From Sindora glabra (lineage: Eukaryota; Streptophyta; Magnoliopsida; Fabales; Fabaceae): a stretch of DNA of 64,000 nucleotides. Positions 24,211-35,251 of the stretch are shown piece after piece. The stretch's first letter is position 1, and each line of letters starts with the position of its first letter. Under the pieces are notes generated by a model. It had not been told where the DNA came from. It saw nothing but the letters and a program-made list of their open reading frames with translations, and searched no databases. The translations under genes were made by a program, and so were the position numbers. The DNA lies in NCBI GenBank assembly GCA_020226215.1, contig CM035234.1, positions 53,881,275 to 53,945,274 on the forward strand, in the 5' to 3' direction.

Positions 24211-25780
24211 AAATCATTTAATGTAAAATTCACCTAAAAAATTCTACTTGAAAAAAATCAAGGGAAAAATCACAATATGCTACTAAAGAAAAGTAAATAT
24301 AAGCTAAACTTGTGACACTATAAGGATAGGTAATAGTTATATTTAATCTTTATATGCTCTATCCTTCTCGGGTACTTTGAATCCTTAATATTAGCCAAAG
24401 TCACCACACTATCACAATAGATAATAACTAGCTCATTAGGTACTTTAACACATAATATACTAAGGAACTAACTAATTCATAAATCTTCTTGCATAGCTAC
24501 TCTAACTACAAACTCAGCTTCTATCTAGGATAATGCTATACAAGTCTACTATTTTGCAGAAAAATATAACTTGATGTAGCATTGTACTTATCCCTATCTT
24601 CTTCCTAATCAACATCAATGTGGTTTTGTAATTGTAGGTTACCCATTTGGTAACTTAACCAATAATCTTTAATACCTTTTAAGATGTTTAAAGACCTATT
24701 TTGCACAATTCTAATGTTGTCAAATAAGATTAGATAAATACTTACCTTAAAAGATCCATTGCTTAGCTAATGTTAGGCCATGTATAGAGCAAAGCATATA
24801 TTAGACTTTTAATCACACTAAGGTATGGAATAATTTTTGTCTCCTCTTCCTTTTTGGAAATGCTTAAACATATTGACCATCAAACTTACAATTATGGGCT
24901 AAAGAAGTACATATAGGCTTAGAAATGCACATCATGAAACACTCAAGAATCTTACCAATGTAGGATTCTAATGCCAACAAACCGTTAAACTTATCTCTCA
25001 AAATCTTAACTCCGAGGATATAGGCATCTCCCCTTAAACTTTCATATTAAAGGTAAAGGATAGCCATTTCTTGATGGTGTGCACTAACTCTAAGTCATTA
25101 CTAGCCTAACAGAATGTGGAGTGAAATAACTGCAAACTAAGCTTATTCTTTTGAGTGCACCAAATGCACACATTGATTCTCATCAAGTTTCTTAAAACCA
25201 AAGTTCAAAACAAACTTATGGAACTTCAAGTACCATTATTTTGAAGCATAATCAAGACAATAAACAAACTTCTTTAGTTTGCAAATTTTATCCTTATGAC
25301 CCTTTTTAAGAAAACCCTTTAGTTATGCCATATAAATCTCCTCACTTAAATCACCATTGAGAAAGGTGCTCTTAACATTCGTTTGGTGCAATTCCAAATC
25401 AAATTTAGCAATAATGGCTGGAAGTAACCTAATAGTATTAAATTGTAATACAAGGGAGAAGGTATCATTGAAATTGATCCACCTTGCTTAAACGTACCCA
25501 TTTGTAACTAAACATGCCTTGTACTTTTTTTACAATACTATTTGCATTCCTTTTAATTTTAGAAATCGATTTGCTCTCAATATTCTTTTTGCTATAAGGA
25601 AAATCCACTGATTCCTATACTTAATTAGCATACATCAAATCCAATTCATTACAATTGTAATTAACTAATTCTCATTATTTAGATGACTAAAAGCTTCCCT
25701 ATAATTGCGTGGCTCATTATCCAATGATGTGGCCAAGTGAGGTTCACTTTGATTCAAAATCTACCACTTACTAGGTGGTT
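24211..25780 (-). pseudogene. copia 'K-' pol: RT and RNase H
   Basis: Minus strand, 5' to 3': HKDKICKLKKFVYCLDYASK with WYLKFHKFVLNFGF (about 25,310-25,190), the RT block with Y-G-L-K-Q-A-S replaced; ENQCVHLVHS; then SNDLELVHTIKKWL; ILGVKILRDKFNGLLALESY (about 25,000); LAHNCKFDGQYV; RNase H blocks DVD (about 24,607), EAEFVVRVAMQED (about 24,510) and IIYCDSVVTLANIKDSKYPR (about 24,400), matching the usual I-x-x-D-N-x-A-A-L-A-x-x-x-x-P. Many stops. It runs into the polypurine tract and K- LTR at 24,210. Confidence 0.8.
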
Positions 25781-25817
25781 TGAATTGTTGATTGGAATGA
25801 CATAAAGGAGTAGACTT

Positions 25818-25905
25818 AGTGATGTGATCCTAGGAGAGCAATCTCAAAGAGTAAAACTAAGAGGATAAAAAATGCACTTTAAAAGCCATTTTAAAGCTTA
25901 GGGAT
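25818..25905 (+). pseudogene. gypsy 'A' polyprotein C-terminal tail
   Basis: The stretch GTGATCCTAGGAGAGCAATC plus CAAAGAGTAAAACTAAGAGG aligns base by base with equivalent tails at 46,220 (C), 61,220 (B) and, reversed, 57,355 (B2). In the C copy it follows DSRMNLFEERGND, the standard end of the gypsy polyprotein. In A only this last piece remains and it abuts copia K-. Confidence 0.65.
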
Positions 25906-26179
25906 GCTACTTTGGGTCAATTAATACATTTCATGATGTTTTAGACCTTAATTTGTATTGTTTTATGTATTGGGTCATTTTAGAATATTTTAGGCTTTAG
26001 TTTAGATTGAATATGTTTAGGCTTATTTTGCTTTAAAACATTTACTATTTTACCTTAAGTTATTTACCATATTACTTAAAATTATTTAGAGGCCTTTTTT
26101 ATTAAATTTAGGTTAGTGTATTAATTTTAAGCCTATTTGATATCATTTGAACTCATTTTCAATTAGGGTTTTAAAGAAT

Positions 26180-26188
26180 TATATAAAG
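26180..26188 (+). promoter_or_regulatory. TATA box of the gypsy A LTR
   Basis: TATATAAAG, kept at the same place in the B LTR (61,926) and eroded to TATACAAAA-like in the inverted B2 copy. Position in an LTR supports a promoter role. Confidence 0.55.
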
Positions 26189-26967
26189 AGGCTTGTTCCT
26201 TATATTAAACTAGATTTAGAGATTTTGGAGAATTAAGAAATAGAATTGGCTGAGTGTTTTTCTTTATGATATTGTGTTCTCTTTTAACTTCATAAAAGAA
26301 CTTGTGACTTATTAAAGGAATTTATCATTTGCGGCATTGATCTTTATTAATTAAGAGTTCATCTTTGTGGCATTTTTTTCTTCGCTCATCAAAAGATTAA
26401 CATCCTTTATGGTATGTTTATTATCACTTACAACTCCCATTCTTTGTAACTATCTTTTTTATTTAGTTAATTTATTAAATTTTAGGACGATCCATTGATT
26501 AGATTCACATCATTTGATACAACGCTTTCAATTTTGCATCATTTGGTGTTCAAAACAAAGTATTCAAATTTTGAGATTTGTTTCTTTGATTTATTTTTTT
26601 TCTTCGATTTCTCTACTGTTCTATTTGTTCTTGTTTGTTTTGTTGCTGGTTATTTGAACTCAATTACTATTTATTGTTTATTCTCGTTTTGCATCATTAT
26701 TTCTTTTTAGTTTGGTCTTGTCTTAAATCACATCTCTAATTTGTTGGTATTGCAATTGATATTGTTTCTATTTGGTATTTTATCTAAGCTAATTGCAATT
26801 GCATTAGTACATCTATTTTCCTATTTTTTTTCTCTCCATTAGCTATTAGGGTTTCGTGTCCCATGCCTCAGTTTGGTTTTGTCCCCTTTGAAATTGCTAA
26901 CTTAGAGCAAATGGTTTGAATTATAATTTCAAAATCCTCTTTATTTGCTATTCCAATAAGGTTAATG

Positions 26968-29734
26968 TGTAATGTTCTGAATTTTTAATTTTATCATTTG
27001 AATCTCTAAATTCTAAGGTCGTAGAAATAAAGAGCATGTTTGAATTAGTTTAGTAGGTAAATCTTAAGTTGAAAGGAATTAATTATAAGTGTAATCAAAA
27101 TTTTGAAGGAAAAAAGGTAATAGGAAAGGAATTAATTTTCCTAAATAGTATAGATGATTAGAGAAGGTTAGAAAACTCTAGAAATGAGAGTTATCTAAGT
27201 CTGACAACGTAAGGAATTTTAAATAGACAAAAATCCTATGGACTAAATTGTAAAAGTGTAAAATCGGGTGTGAGTTAAAGTGTGAATAATCAAGAATTTG
27301 GAATCTAATATGTAATTTTATTTAGTGTGGCCAATAGAAATGTGACAAGTGTCATTATTAGAAGAAAATGGCAAGAATAGCCTTACTAATTGGTGAGAAA
27401 GGACCAAAATACCCTTGAAGTTTCTTGAAAACTCTTTCTCCTTCTCCTTTCTTCTACATTGTCGTGATCCACCTCCATGGAAACTCCAAAACCGTGAGCT
27501 AGAGAGAAGAAAGAGAGAGAAAATTTTATTTAGCTTTTTCACCTAAAAATAGTGAGATTTAGGCCTAGGTGTAGAAGACAAAGTTGTTCCTTTCATCAAG
27601 CTCTATCACATAGTGTATTTAGGTTGAAGAAACCTCCAAAGTTGATCAAGTTTGGTGAGCTCCAAGTGGGAATTTTCAAGTTGCTCTAAGAGGTAAAAAT
27701 GTTCTCCTCTTAAAGCTCTTTAATGTACTCTTTTTAGTTTCTTGAAATTTTGATGTTGATGTGGTCAAAGGAGGTTAACCATGGAGTTTTGGATGATTTG
27801 AGCATGTCTAATGATGTTTTGGATGTTGTTATGTTGATCTATGGCTTTGGTTTGGTGTAAAAATAATAAGAAATCATGATGTACAAATTAGGATTTTAGA
27901 GGCATAATGGTGTATGTATGGATTTGACATGATTTGTTCGAAATTTAGCTAAATTGATGAAATTAGAATAATTCTTATGAATTATGGAGCCTATGGAAGA
28001 TGAAATTTTGAATTATGAAAGTTTGTGTGAAAATCCCCTTTTGAAAGCCAAAACCGTGAGTATGAGAAAGGAAGGAGGGAAAGAGTTTTAGCCAGTTAAT
28101 TGTGTTTTTAGAAGTTTGGAATAATGTATTATAATGAAATTTAAGAGGTATTGAAATGTACATTAAAATTTGGGCACTTCCTTCATGGTTTAGTGTATGT
28201 GGAGGAAGTGAAGAATGCATGAAGTTTAAGAAAAATGATGGTGTTCTAATAAGAATTATGATGTGTATTTATGTAGAGCAAGAAAAGTGGCAAGTTGGAA
28301 AAACAAAGGGATTGTAGAGAAATTTCTAAGTGAGGACAAAGGAATCATCACTATTGGAAGCTTTTAAAAGGTAGCTAACTTTATCCTTGAGCTCTGTTTT
28401 CCATATATATTTTCTGTATTTTATGCCATTGTATAGAATGTGTATGAAATTACTGTGTGCGCATCCCTAAAAGACAGTAAAATGCTGTGTGCGAGGCCTA
28501 TGGCCCGAGTTCCCCGGGATAATAATGAAATTGCTGTGTGCGGTACTTACGGTCTGAATACTGTATGCGTGAGGCTTAGGTATGATTGTCTGTGATGGCC
28601 ATCCTGACTGTGATGCACATTTCTTACAATGATATGAATAGTGTGATAAATGATTATTTGATTTTGGAAACGTATGATTTATTTGCTTAAAGATCTGGAA
28701 TGACTTAATATGTTTTTCTTGCAATAGGTAACTACTAGGAAACTTTATTTCTTATGTTTCTATATTGTTTACTAATCATTCCAGGTGATGCTTCCAAAAG
28801 TCCTCTTGACAAAGAAGAATAATATTTTGAAGTTGTATTAGAATGTTCATAGAATTTGTGATATTAGTATTTATTGGATATATATTTTGTAAGTTGAAAT
28901 TTTTGTATAATTATATGACCCTTGCCTATGTTGTATGAAATACATGAATTTGATGTATTATGAACTAGTTTGGATTAGTAAGCCTTTAATATGCAATGTG
29001 TGTGAAGTTAGAAAATGACCAAATGAATAGTAAATGACCACATAAATAGTGAACTCGTAGGGCAGTAAGCTGAGTATGTTTGCAGGGATTTTTGGCTGAG
29101 TTATGATGCTCTAAAAATTATGAGAAAATTCAGGAGTGAACTTCATTTATGTATCATCCTCTGTGCCAAAATTCAAGTTAAAATAAGCTCATTTGTTTTG
29201 GGAAATTATTACACGTTTTGGACTGCCATGTTCCCGTCACAGTACTGAATACAAATTGTAATTTAGTATTCCGAAGGAGTAAATGGATGAGTTTTGATCC
29301 GAAAATTTTATGGTAAGTATTTAACATGTTTATTAAGTCCCATACCAAATTTGAGCTTAATCAGAGTTGATTTACTCGCTGAACTAATGGCTTAGTTTTA
29401 CGGTTGTAAATTCTGGACAACACTAGAACAGGAACAATTTGCTGTGAATTTTGAAAGGTCAAATGGTGTCTAAATTATGTCAAATTTTTACAGGATGAAT
29501 CAAACACGTGAAAGGTTCATAGGACTAAATTTCATGATTTTTGGAGTTTTGCAAAGTAGTTTTTCATATTTTTAAAGTTGGTTCAGTAATTCTGAAAATA
29601 AGCAAAAAATTTCTGAAACTCAGAATTTGTAATATTTTGTTTCACAAAATTTTAAATTAACTTCAAAAAGACCTAATTGTACAATAATTACCTATTTAAT
29701 GAAGATTAAAGTATTAATAAGTAAGGGAGTTACA
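26968..29734 (+). mobile_element. solo LTR, Tat-like (2,767 bp), inside the A LTR
   Basis: It starts TGTAATGTTCTGAATTTTT and ends AAGGGAGTTACA. The flanks TAATG (26,963-26,967) and CAATG (29,735-29,739) form a target duplication with one mismatch. Length and end pattern (TGTAAT...TTACA) resemble the minus-strand LTR at 20,276-23,062, so they are probably related families, but I could not align interiors. It has a GC-richer block at about 28,450-28,600 (TGCTGTGTGCG repeated three times). Plus orientation is inferred from the TGTAAT start. Confidence 0.82.
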
Positions 29735-31132
29735 CAATGTCTCGTTGAATTTCCATTGTCCAGCATTATTGTGTCAAGTCTGTGCGTCTCAAGTGAGTTT
29801 GTGTTTGCTGCTCTGTTTGAATCAAGTCCATTTGTGCATCAAATCTTGTGACTTCTTAATTGCCGTGCCCAAGTCATGTCAAGGTGCTGAGTCGTTGTCC
29901 AAGTAGAATCATTGTATGGTGTCTTAATTTGTGCCCAAATTAATTCCATTTTTGTTGACGTATGAGTGCTGTACAATTTGTGAACGTTTCCTGCTCGTTT
30001 TAATTCATCTTCATTTGCAGCCTTGTGCTTTGTGGTATTGTGTCACAATTTGTTGGTTTGAATCGGTATTTTAATCATTCAAGCGGTGGATTTTGTCATT
30101 ACACAGCGCTGTCAAGGTCCAGCTTCATTTTAGGCCACTCTGTTCGTCAATTTGCGAAACTTGTGTCAATTGCCGTCCAAATTGTCACGTCTCCTGAATT
30201 GTGTGCTGGTCTCGTGTTGCTGGCTGTGCGAGCGTAGCTAGTCTAGGCTCTACCGGAAGTTTGTGCATTTTGCTTGCTAAATGTGCCGTTCCAATTGGGT
30301 TTTGTCTAATTACACTTTGTGCATTTTGTGCTCAACTGGTATTTAAATTTTGAGAAATAAAAACAAAAGTATTATGCTGAATTAGTTTAAAAGAAAAAGA
30401 AAAAAAAAGATGCTGATTGGAATTTTAAAGAAAAAACAAGTGATTCAAAAGAACAAAAGAAATGGAAAATATAAGTGAATTAAAAAAAGTATTATTGAAA
30501 AAAATAAAAGAAAAAGGTTATTTGAAGTTGCGAAAAAAAATTAAAAGAAGTTGTGAAGTTGAAAAACTAGAAGAAGAATTGTTTGAATTGCGAAGAATGA
30601 AAGGAGTTGTTAGTACTCATTAATTATTTAAGGAAAATACAATTGACATTATTCATTAACTTCTTGAGTTATTCCTAAAATTTGCATTTTTTGTCATTGT
30701 CTAATGTTCATTGTTATAAATCCTTAAGTCTATCTTTATAAAGTCTTTATTCATTGAATCTTGTTTATCTTTTTTCTTTAATTATTTTTCTTTAATTTTT
30801 AAGTTTTAATTAGTATTCTTTCTTTGAAAATCTCGTTATTGAGTCTTAATTAGTTTTCTTCTTATTTTTTCCAATTATTAAGTCTATAATTGTCTTGTTG
30901 ATTCTTCAAATTATGTGAATCTTGATTGATAAAATTAATTATTACAATTGTAGAATCTTATTTGGTTATATCTCCTTAGTTCTCAAAGAATCAAAAGAAG
31001 GAATGAGTGAAAAGTGAAAAAAGACAAGAGTGTGTAATCTTATTTAAGAGCAAAAGCCTAATTAGATTGCAAATACGAATAAGTGCCTCTAAATCAAGTA
31101 AGTTTTATGCTTTTGTGAGATCATATTTTTTA

Positions 31133-31489
31133 GGGTAAAATACACATAACTCCTTTGAAATATGAGCTTGTGTCAAATAAGCCCCTTAAACTTTCAAATC
31201 TTACAAATAAACTCCTTGAACTTCTCAAAAAAATAAAAATGCTAGAGAATACCATTATCATGTTTCATTTACTAACGATTAAAAATTACCGCTATTTTTT
31301 TTACTTACCAACTGTTTTAAACCATCACTAAAGAAAGATGAATTATGGCAGAGGTTTATAATCGCTACTAAGTTATGCAAGCGTTTCCATATTTTAGAAA
31401 AGTTCAAGGAAATTATTTGTAAGATTTGAAAGTTTATAAGGATCATTTGATATGAACCCATACTTTAAGGAATTATATGTATTTTATCC
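31133..31489. mobile_element. Mutator-like MITE, copy 1 (357 bp)
   Basis: Terminal inverted repeats of about 21 bp (left GGGTAAAATACACATAAC, right inverted GGATAAAATACATATAAT) flank a non-coding core. The 9-bp flanks TATTTTTTA at 31,124-31,132 and 31,490-31,498 are identical. A 9-bp duplication is the mark of Mutator-like elements. A second copy is at 61,521-61,865. Both copies share subterminal words such as AATAACCCCTTAAA-like runs and CTTACAAATAA. Confidence 0.92.
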
Positions 31490-31498
31490 TATTTTTTA

Positions 31499-31659
31499 TT
31501 TAACTTTTTCTCACAGATGTATCATTTAAGGATGTTAAAAAGTAGTGAGAAAAATAACAATAGGTATAGAAGGGAGGATTTCTTACAAGCAATAAAAAAT
31601 TTGATAAAATACTTAGAAAACTTGAAGGTAGACAATTTCAAAAGAGCCAATATGGTAAA
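31499..31659 (+). pseudogene. gypsy 'A' gag N-terminal stub
   Basis: From the ATG at 31,517 the frame reads MYHLRMLKSSEKNNN then REDFLQAIKNLIKYLENL. Its upstream DNA matches, reversed, the leader of gypsy D near 41,800, which places it at the gag start. The stub meets the distal end of the minus-strand D LTR near 31,660; the rest of A is missing, so the frame running on to 31,741 is a fusion across that junction. Confidence 0.5.
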
Positions 31660-32215
31660 AGAGATTGATATGAAACCTTATTGGATCTATCTTGATCTAA
31701 CTATAATAAAAAAAAAGAAGAATATTTTTGTCATAATTTAAAAAAGAGGAGAAGATTAAGAGAAATAAGAGAAGAAATAGATGTTATAAAAGTTAGATTT
31801 CTTTTGATGAGTCTTCAAGTTCTTTTAAGAACTTAGAGAGAAAACTAAACCTCTTATATATAATCTGATTACCGTAGTGTTAAAGGTGTTTCAACATAAC
31901 AAACATACCTTTTTATGTAAGCAAAACTCAATCGGGCTCCCTTAGAAACCAATAGGCCCATACTAAATAAACTAAATTTAATTGTACATAGAAATACTAA
32001 AATAAAAGGCCCAATTATATTTGATCCTAAATTAATGCTAACAAAGTCTAAAATACTAAAATAAATCAATTTTGCTCCTAAATGGATGATTTTATGCCTA
32101 AAACATCCAAATGATAATTTTACCCTTAACATATCCAAATGATGATTTTACCTTTAAAATGTCCAAATGGCAATTTTATCTCTAACAAATCCAAGTGAAG
32201 ATTTAGACCTAATTA
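31660..32215 (-). mobile_element. gypsy 'D' 3' LTR remnant
   Basis: This matches 43,190-43,700 over several hundred bases: shared words include TTCAAGTTCTTT, AACTTAGAGAGAAAACTAAA, ATCCAAATGATGATTTTACC and AAATGTCCAAATGGCAATTTT. Two such copies flanking a minus-strand gypsy coding region are its LTRs; this is the 3' one. It is truncated at the left by contact with the gypsy A stub. Confidence 0.7.
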
Positions 32216-33814
32216 GCTTAAATGCACATTTAACTTTGTTGTGCTCTTCTAAGGCCTTCTCTTGCTTTCTAACTTCATTAATCATTCCTTGAAGTGCCTC
32301 CCTTAGCCTCTTGGCCTTGCCCCAAAGTTAATGGTCCTCTTGCTCCTTAACTTCATTAATCATACATCGAAGCCCATATTTCAACATAAGTTAGTGGTCC
32401 TTCTAGTAAGTGCAAGTGTTCAGTTTTACTCTTTAACTTCACATCATTCCTTTTTCTTTGAAAAGGTTCATCTTCAAATCTTCACAAGCTATATCAAAAA
32501 AAGAAAGACCAACAAGATTAGAAGTAGTACTAACACTAAATTTATCAAGAAAATCTAACTTGTAGGCATTGTCATTAATCCTTTTAAGCACTTGAAAGGG
32601 ACTATCTCCCTTTGAATACAACTTGGTCTTTCTTTAAGCAAGGAATCTCTCTTTTCTTATGGATAACCACACCTAATCTCCTAGTTTAAACTTAACTTTC
32701 ACTCTTCTCTTATTTACTTATTAGCTATATTTTTCAATTTTCTTTTCTATGTTCTTCTTCACTTGCTCATGCAACTTTTGTACCACTTTCACCTTCCTTT
32801 CCCCATCCAAAGTAACACATTCATTAATAGGCAATGGTGATAAATCTAAAAAAGTTAATGGATTAAAATCATAAATAACTTCAAATAAAGAAAAGTTAGT
32901 TATACCATGTAAACTTCTATTACAAGTAAATTTCACATGAGGTAAGCAGTCTTCCTAACTTTTCAAATTCTTTTAAACCATAAGTGCAATAAAATAGTTA
33001 GAATTTTATTTACTACCTCAATTTGTCCATTAATTTATGGATAACAAGTTATTTAATATAATAACTTTGTTTCCAACTTGTTCTAACAAAAAAAATTCCA
33101 AAAATAACTCAATAATTTAACATCATAATTTGACAAAATGCTCCTTGTCAATCCCTATAAATGTACCACTTCTTTAATGAAAACATTGATAATATTGGTG
33201 GCATCATTTGTCTTGTAATAGGATATGCTATATTTTAAAACCTATCTATAACAACGAACATAACATTTTCACACCTTGTCCTAAGTAAACCTAACATAAA
33301 GTCCATGGAAATATCCATCTAAGGTTCATTAAGTAACGAAAGCGGATTATACGACCTATAAGGTAAAACTCTAGACTTGGATTCCTCACAAGTAGCACAA
33401 TTTGCATAAATTTTTTGTTACATTTTACCTCATATTAGCAGAAGAAATGCTCTTACAAAATATCTAAGATTCTTTTAACATCAAAGTGTCCTATCAAACC
33501 TTTACTATGAGCCTTTGTTAGACTTAAGAGAACTTATAGGCAAGCATAACTTATTTTCATTCAATAAAAATTCATCATGTCTATAAAACTTTTCAAAGGC
33601 TTTTTTTCACAAGCTTTTAAAATAATGACAAAATTATTGTCATTTTCATAAAAGTCTTTCACGTGTTTAAAGCCCTACAACTTAGATTCTAAAGTAAAGA
33701 TAAGAATACACCTTCTAAATAATACATCAACCACCACATTATCTTTACCTTGTTTATGTTAAATTACATATAGGAATGACTTGATGAACTCTATCCACTT
33801 TACATGTCTTCTAT
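32216..33814 (-). pseudogene. gypsy 'D' RNase H end, integrase and C-tail
   Basis: From 33,814 downward: RHVKWIEFIQSF and KQGKDNVVVD (end of RNase H, normally R-H-A-K-W-x-E-F-x-x-x-F and K-Q-G-K-x-N-V-V-A-D-A-L-S). Integrase: ANCATCEESKSRVLPY, MDISMDFMLGLLRTRCENV (first catalytic Asp), LSNYDVK (usual S-D-R-D-V-K; the catalytic Asp reads Asn), NGQIEVVNKIL (catalytic Glu kept). Then NRSLHGITNFSLFEVIYDFN (32,721-32,936), GDSPFQVLKRINDNAYKLDF and LKMNLFKEKGMM (32,439-32,621). The last 200 bases hold the C-tail with an internal duplication around AAGGAATGATTAATGAAGTT. Confidence 0.88.
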
Positions 33815-33883
33815 TGTCACAACCCGTCCAAATCATGACCGACATAAATCCCATTACCATAATAAGAGTTTTCAAATTCTAAA

Positions 33884-35251
33884 TGTTAGGATCGGAAGCC
33901 AAACAAGCGCAGCAGAATAAACCGATCCCAACCAACGAATCCATGTAAAGCGTTAAATTAGAATAAGAATTCATTCAATATCTTTAATGATGACTCAAGA
34001 ACTCAATCGTTGATCCCCTCTTCAGCTTCCTTTTGGCCGAAGATTCCGAGGTATCCACATGAACTTGCGAATCACCGATGAACATCCATATGAACATCGG
34101 TTAAAATTGTTCTCCTTTACCTTGTAGTGCTAACTACGCCTCTTCAAGGATTTTTGTTCAGAGAGAGGTGCTAGGATTTTTCTATATTTGGGATGCGTGA
34201 ATAATGATTCTATTATTACCCAACAAATCTATTTAAATAGGCGCATAGAAAATCCTAACTAATTGGGCTTTGTTCCATGTATAATTATGAGCTTATTATT
34301 AAGTCTTATAATTCTAATATGAAATTTTCAAATATTAGGTCCAAATAATTTAATTCATTAATTCTAAATCCACTAGACTTTAAGTGCGCAACCCTACAAG
34401 CTCTCATTACGTTAGTAATGATCATTAATTATAGTAATTATCATAAATAATAAGCAGTGTCTAACAACACATCATTATTACTAAAATAATGAGAAAGTCG
34501 ATAATTTGACTAAACCTTTACACGTGATCATCAACTATATCTTTTTGTTCTAAACATCTAAATTGAGCGTGAGACATGAATCGTGTCATTCCCGTATAAC
34601 CCAATCTTGAGGTTTCTTGATCTGTAAGTAAGATAATTGAAGTAAATATAATTGACATCCCATGTCAATTCATCTGAAAATGACCATGCATTTTCTCAAT
34701 TTTACTTAATTAAAGGGCTCACAAATGTTACTTCTATTATATAGGAGGGACAAATTCCATCTTGATCAAACAAACCCTTCCGCATGATATATGACATATC
34801 TAATAATTACCCTCATATTCACTCAATCATAAGTGACATAAAATAGTATCAAAATATAAAACTCACATATAGGAAACTTTAGTGATCTCAAATCAAAAGA
34901 TCATATTAATAATGATCACTAAGAATTACTCATGACATTCATATAACATTCATGTAATGTTCTTTGGATGGGTTAGTCTAGTATACAAATTCTTTAATTT
35001 GTACTCATGTATAAATTTAATATCTCATATAAGTCACCAAACATGCTAGTGTTAATATATTAAAACAACCTAATCTGCAATGATATATGACTAAGAATAT
35101 TTAAGAATACAATTATTCTAAAGTTATTATCATAATTAAATATATCACGCAAATAATATATATATATATAATAATTGAAATTGTCATTAAAATAACACAA
35201 TTCAAACTTACAATCATCAATATGATTGATTTTAGAGCATATACACTAACA
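33884..35251. mobile_element. solo LTR, family S1 copy 2 (1,368 bp), nested
   Basis: It starts TGTTAGGATCG and ends CATATACACTAACA, with 6-bp inverted ends TGTTAG/CTAACA. The flanks CTAAA at 33,879-33,883 and 35,252-35,256 are identical. It aligns with 9,251-10,647 over its full length (for example TTTGGCCGAAGA, ATCACCGATGAAC, TAGGAGGGACAAATTC). It lies inside the Tat-like solo LTR, making a three-level nest. Confidence 0.94.

Larger units (their letters stand above)
25906..31132 (+). mobile_element. gypsy 'A' LTR and leader, interrupted
   Basis: From GATGCTACTTTGGG the sequence is collinear with the B LTR at 61,280 onward, including ATTACTTAAAAT, the TATATAAAG box (26,180-26,188; TATATAAAAA at 61,926) and the GGCTGAGTG block (26,248; 61,995). 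A GC-richer region with repeated GTC/GTCC words follows at 29,735-30,340. An A-rich stretch (30,360-30,600) leads to a leader matching, reversed, 46,345-46,480. A solo LTR (26,968-29,734) interrupts it. Exact LTR/leader border not resolved. Confidence 0.65.

Noticed and set aside
26495..26710. 71-codon Phe-rich frame
   Set aside because: T-rich LTR sequence; the B copy (62,230 on) does not keep it.
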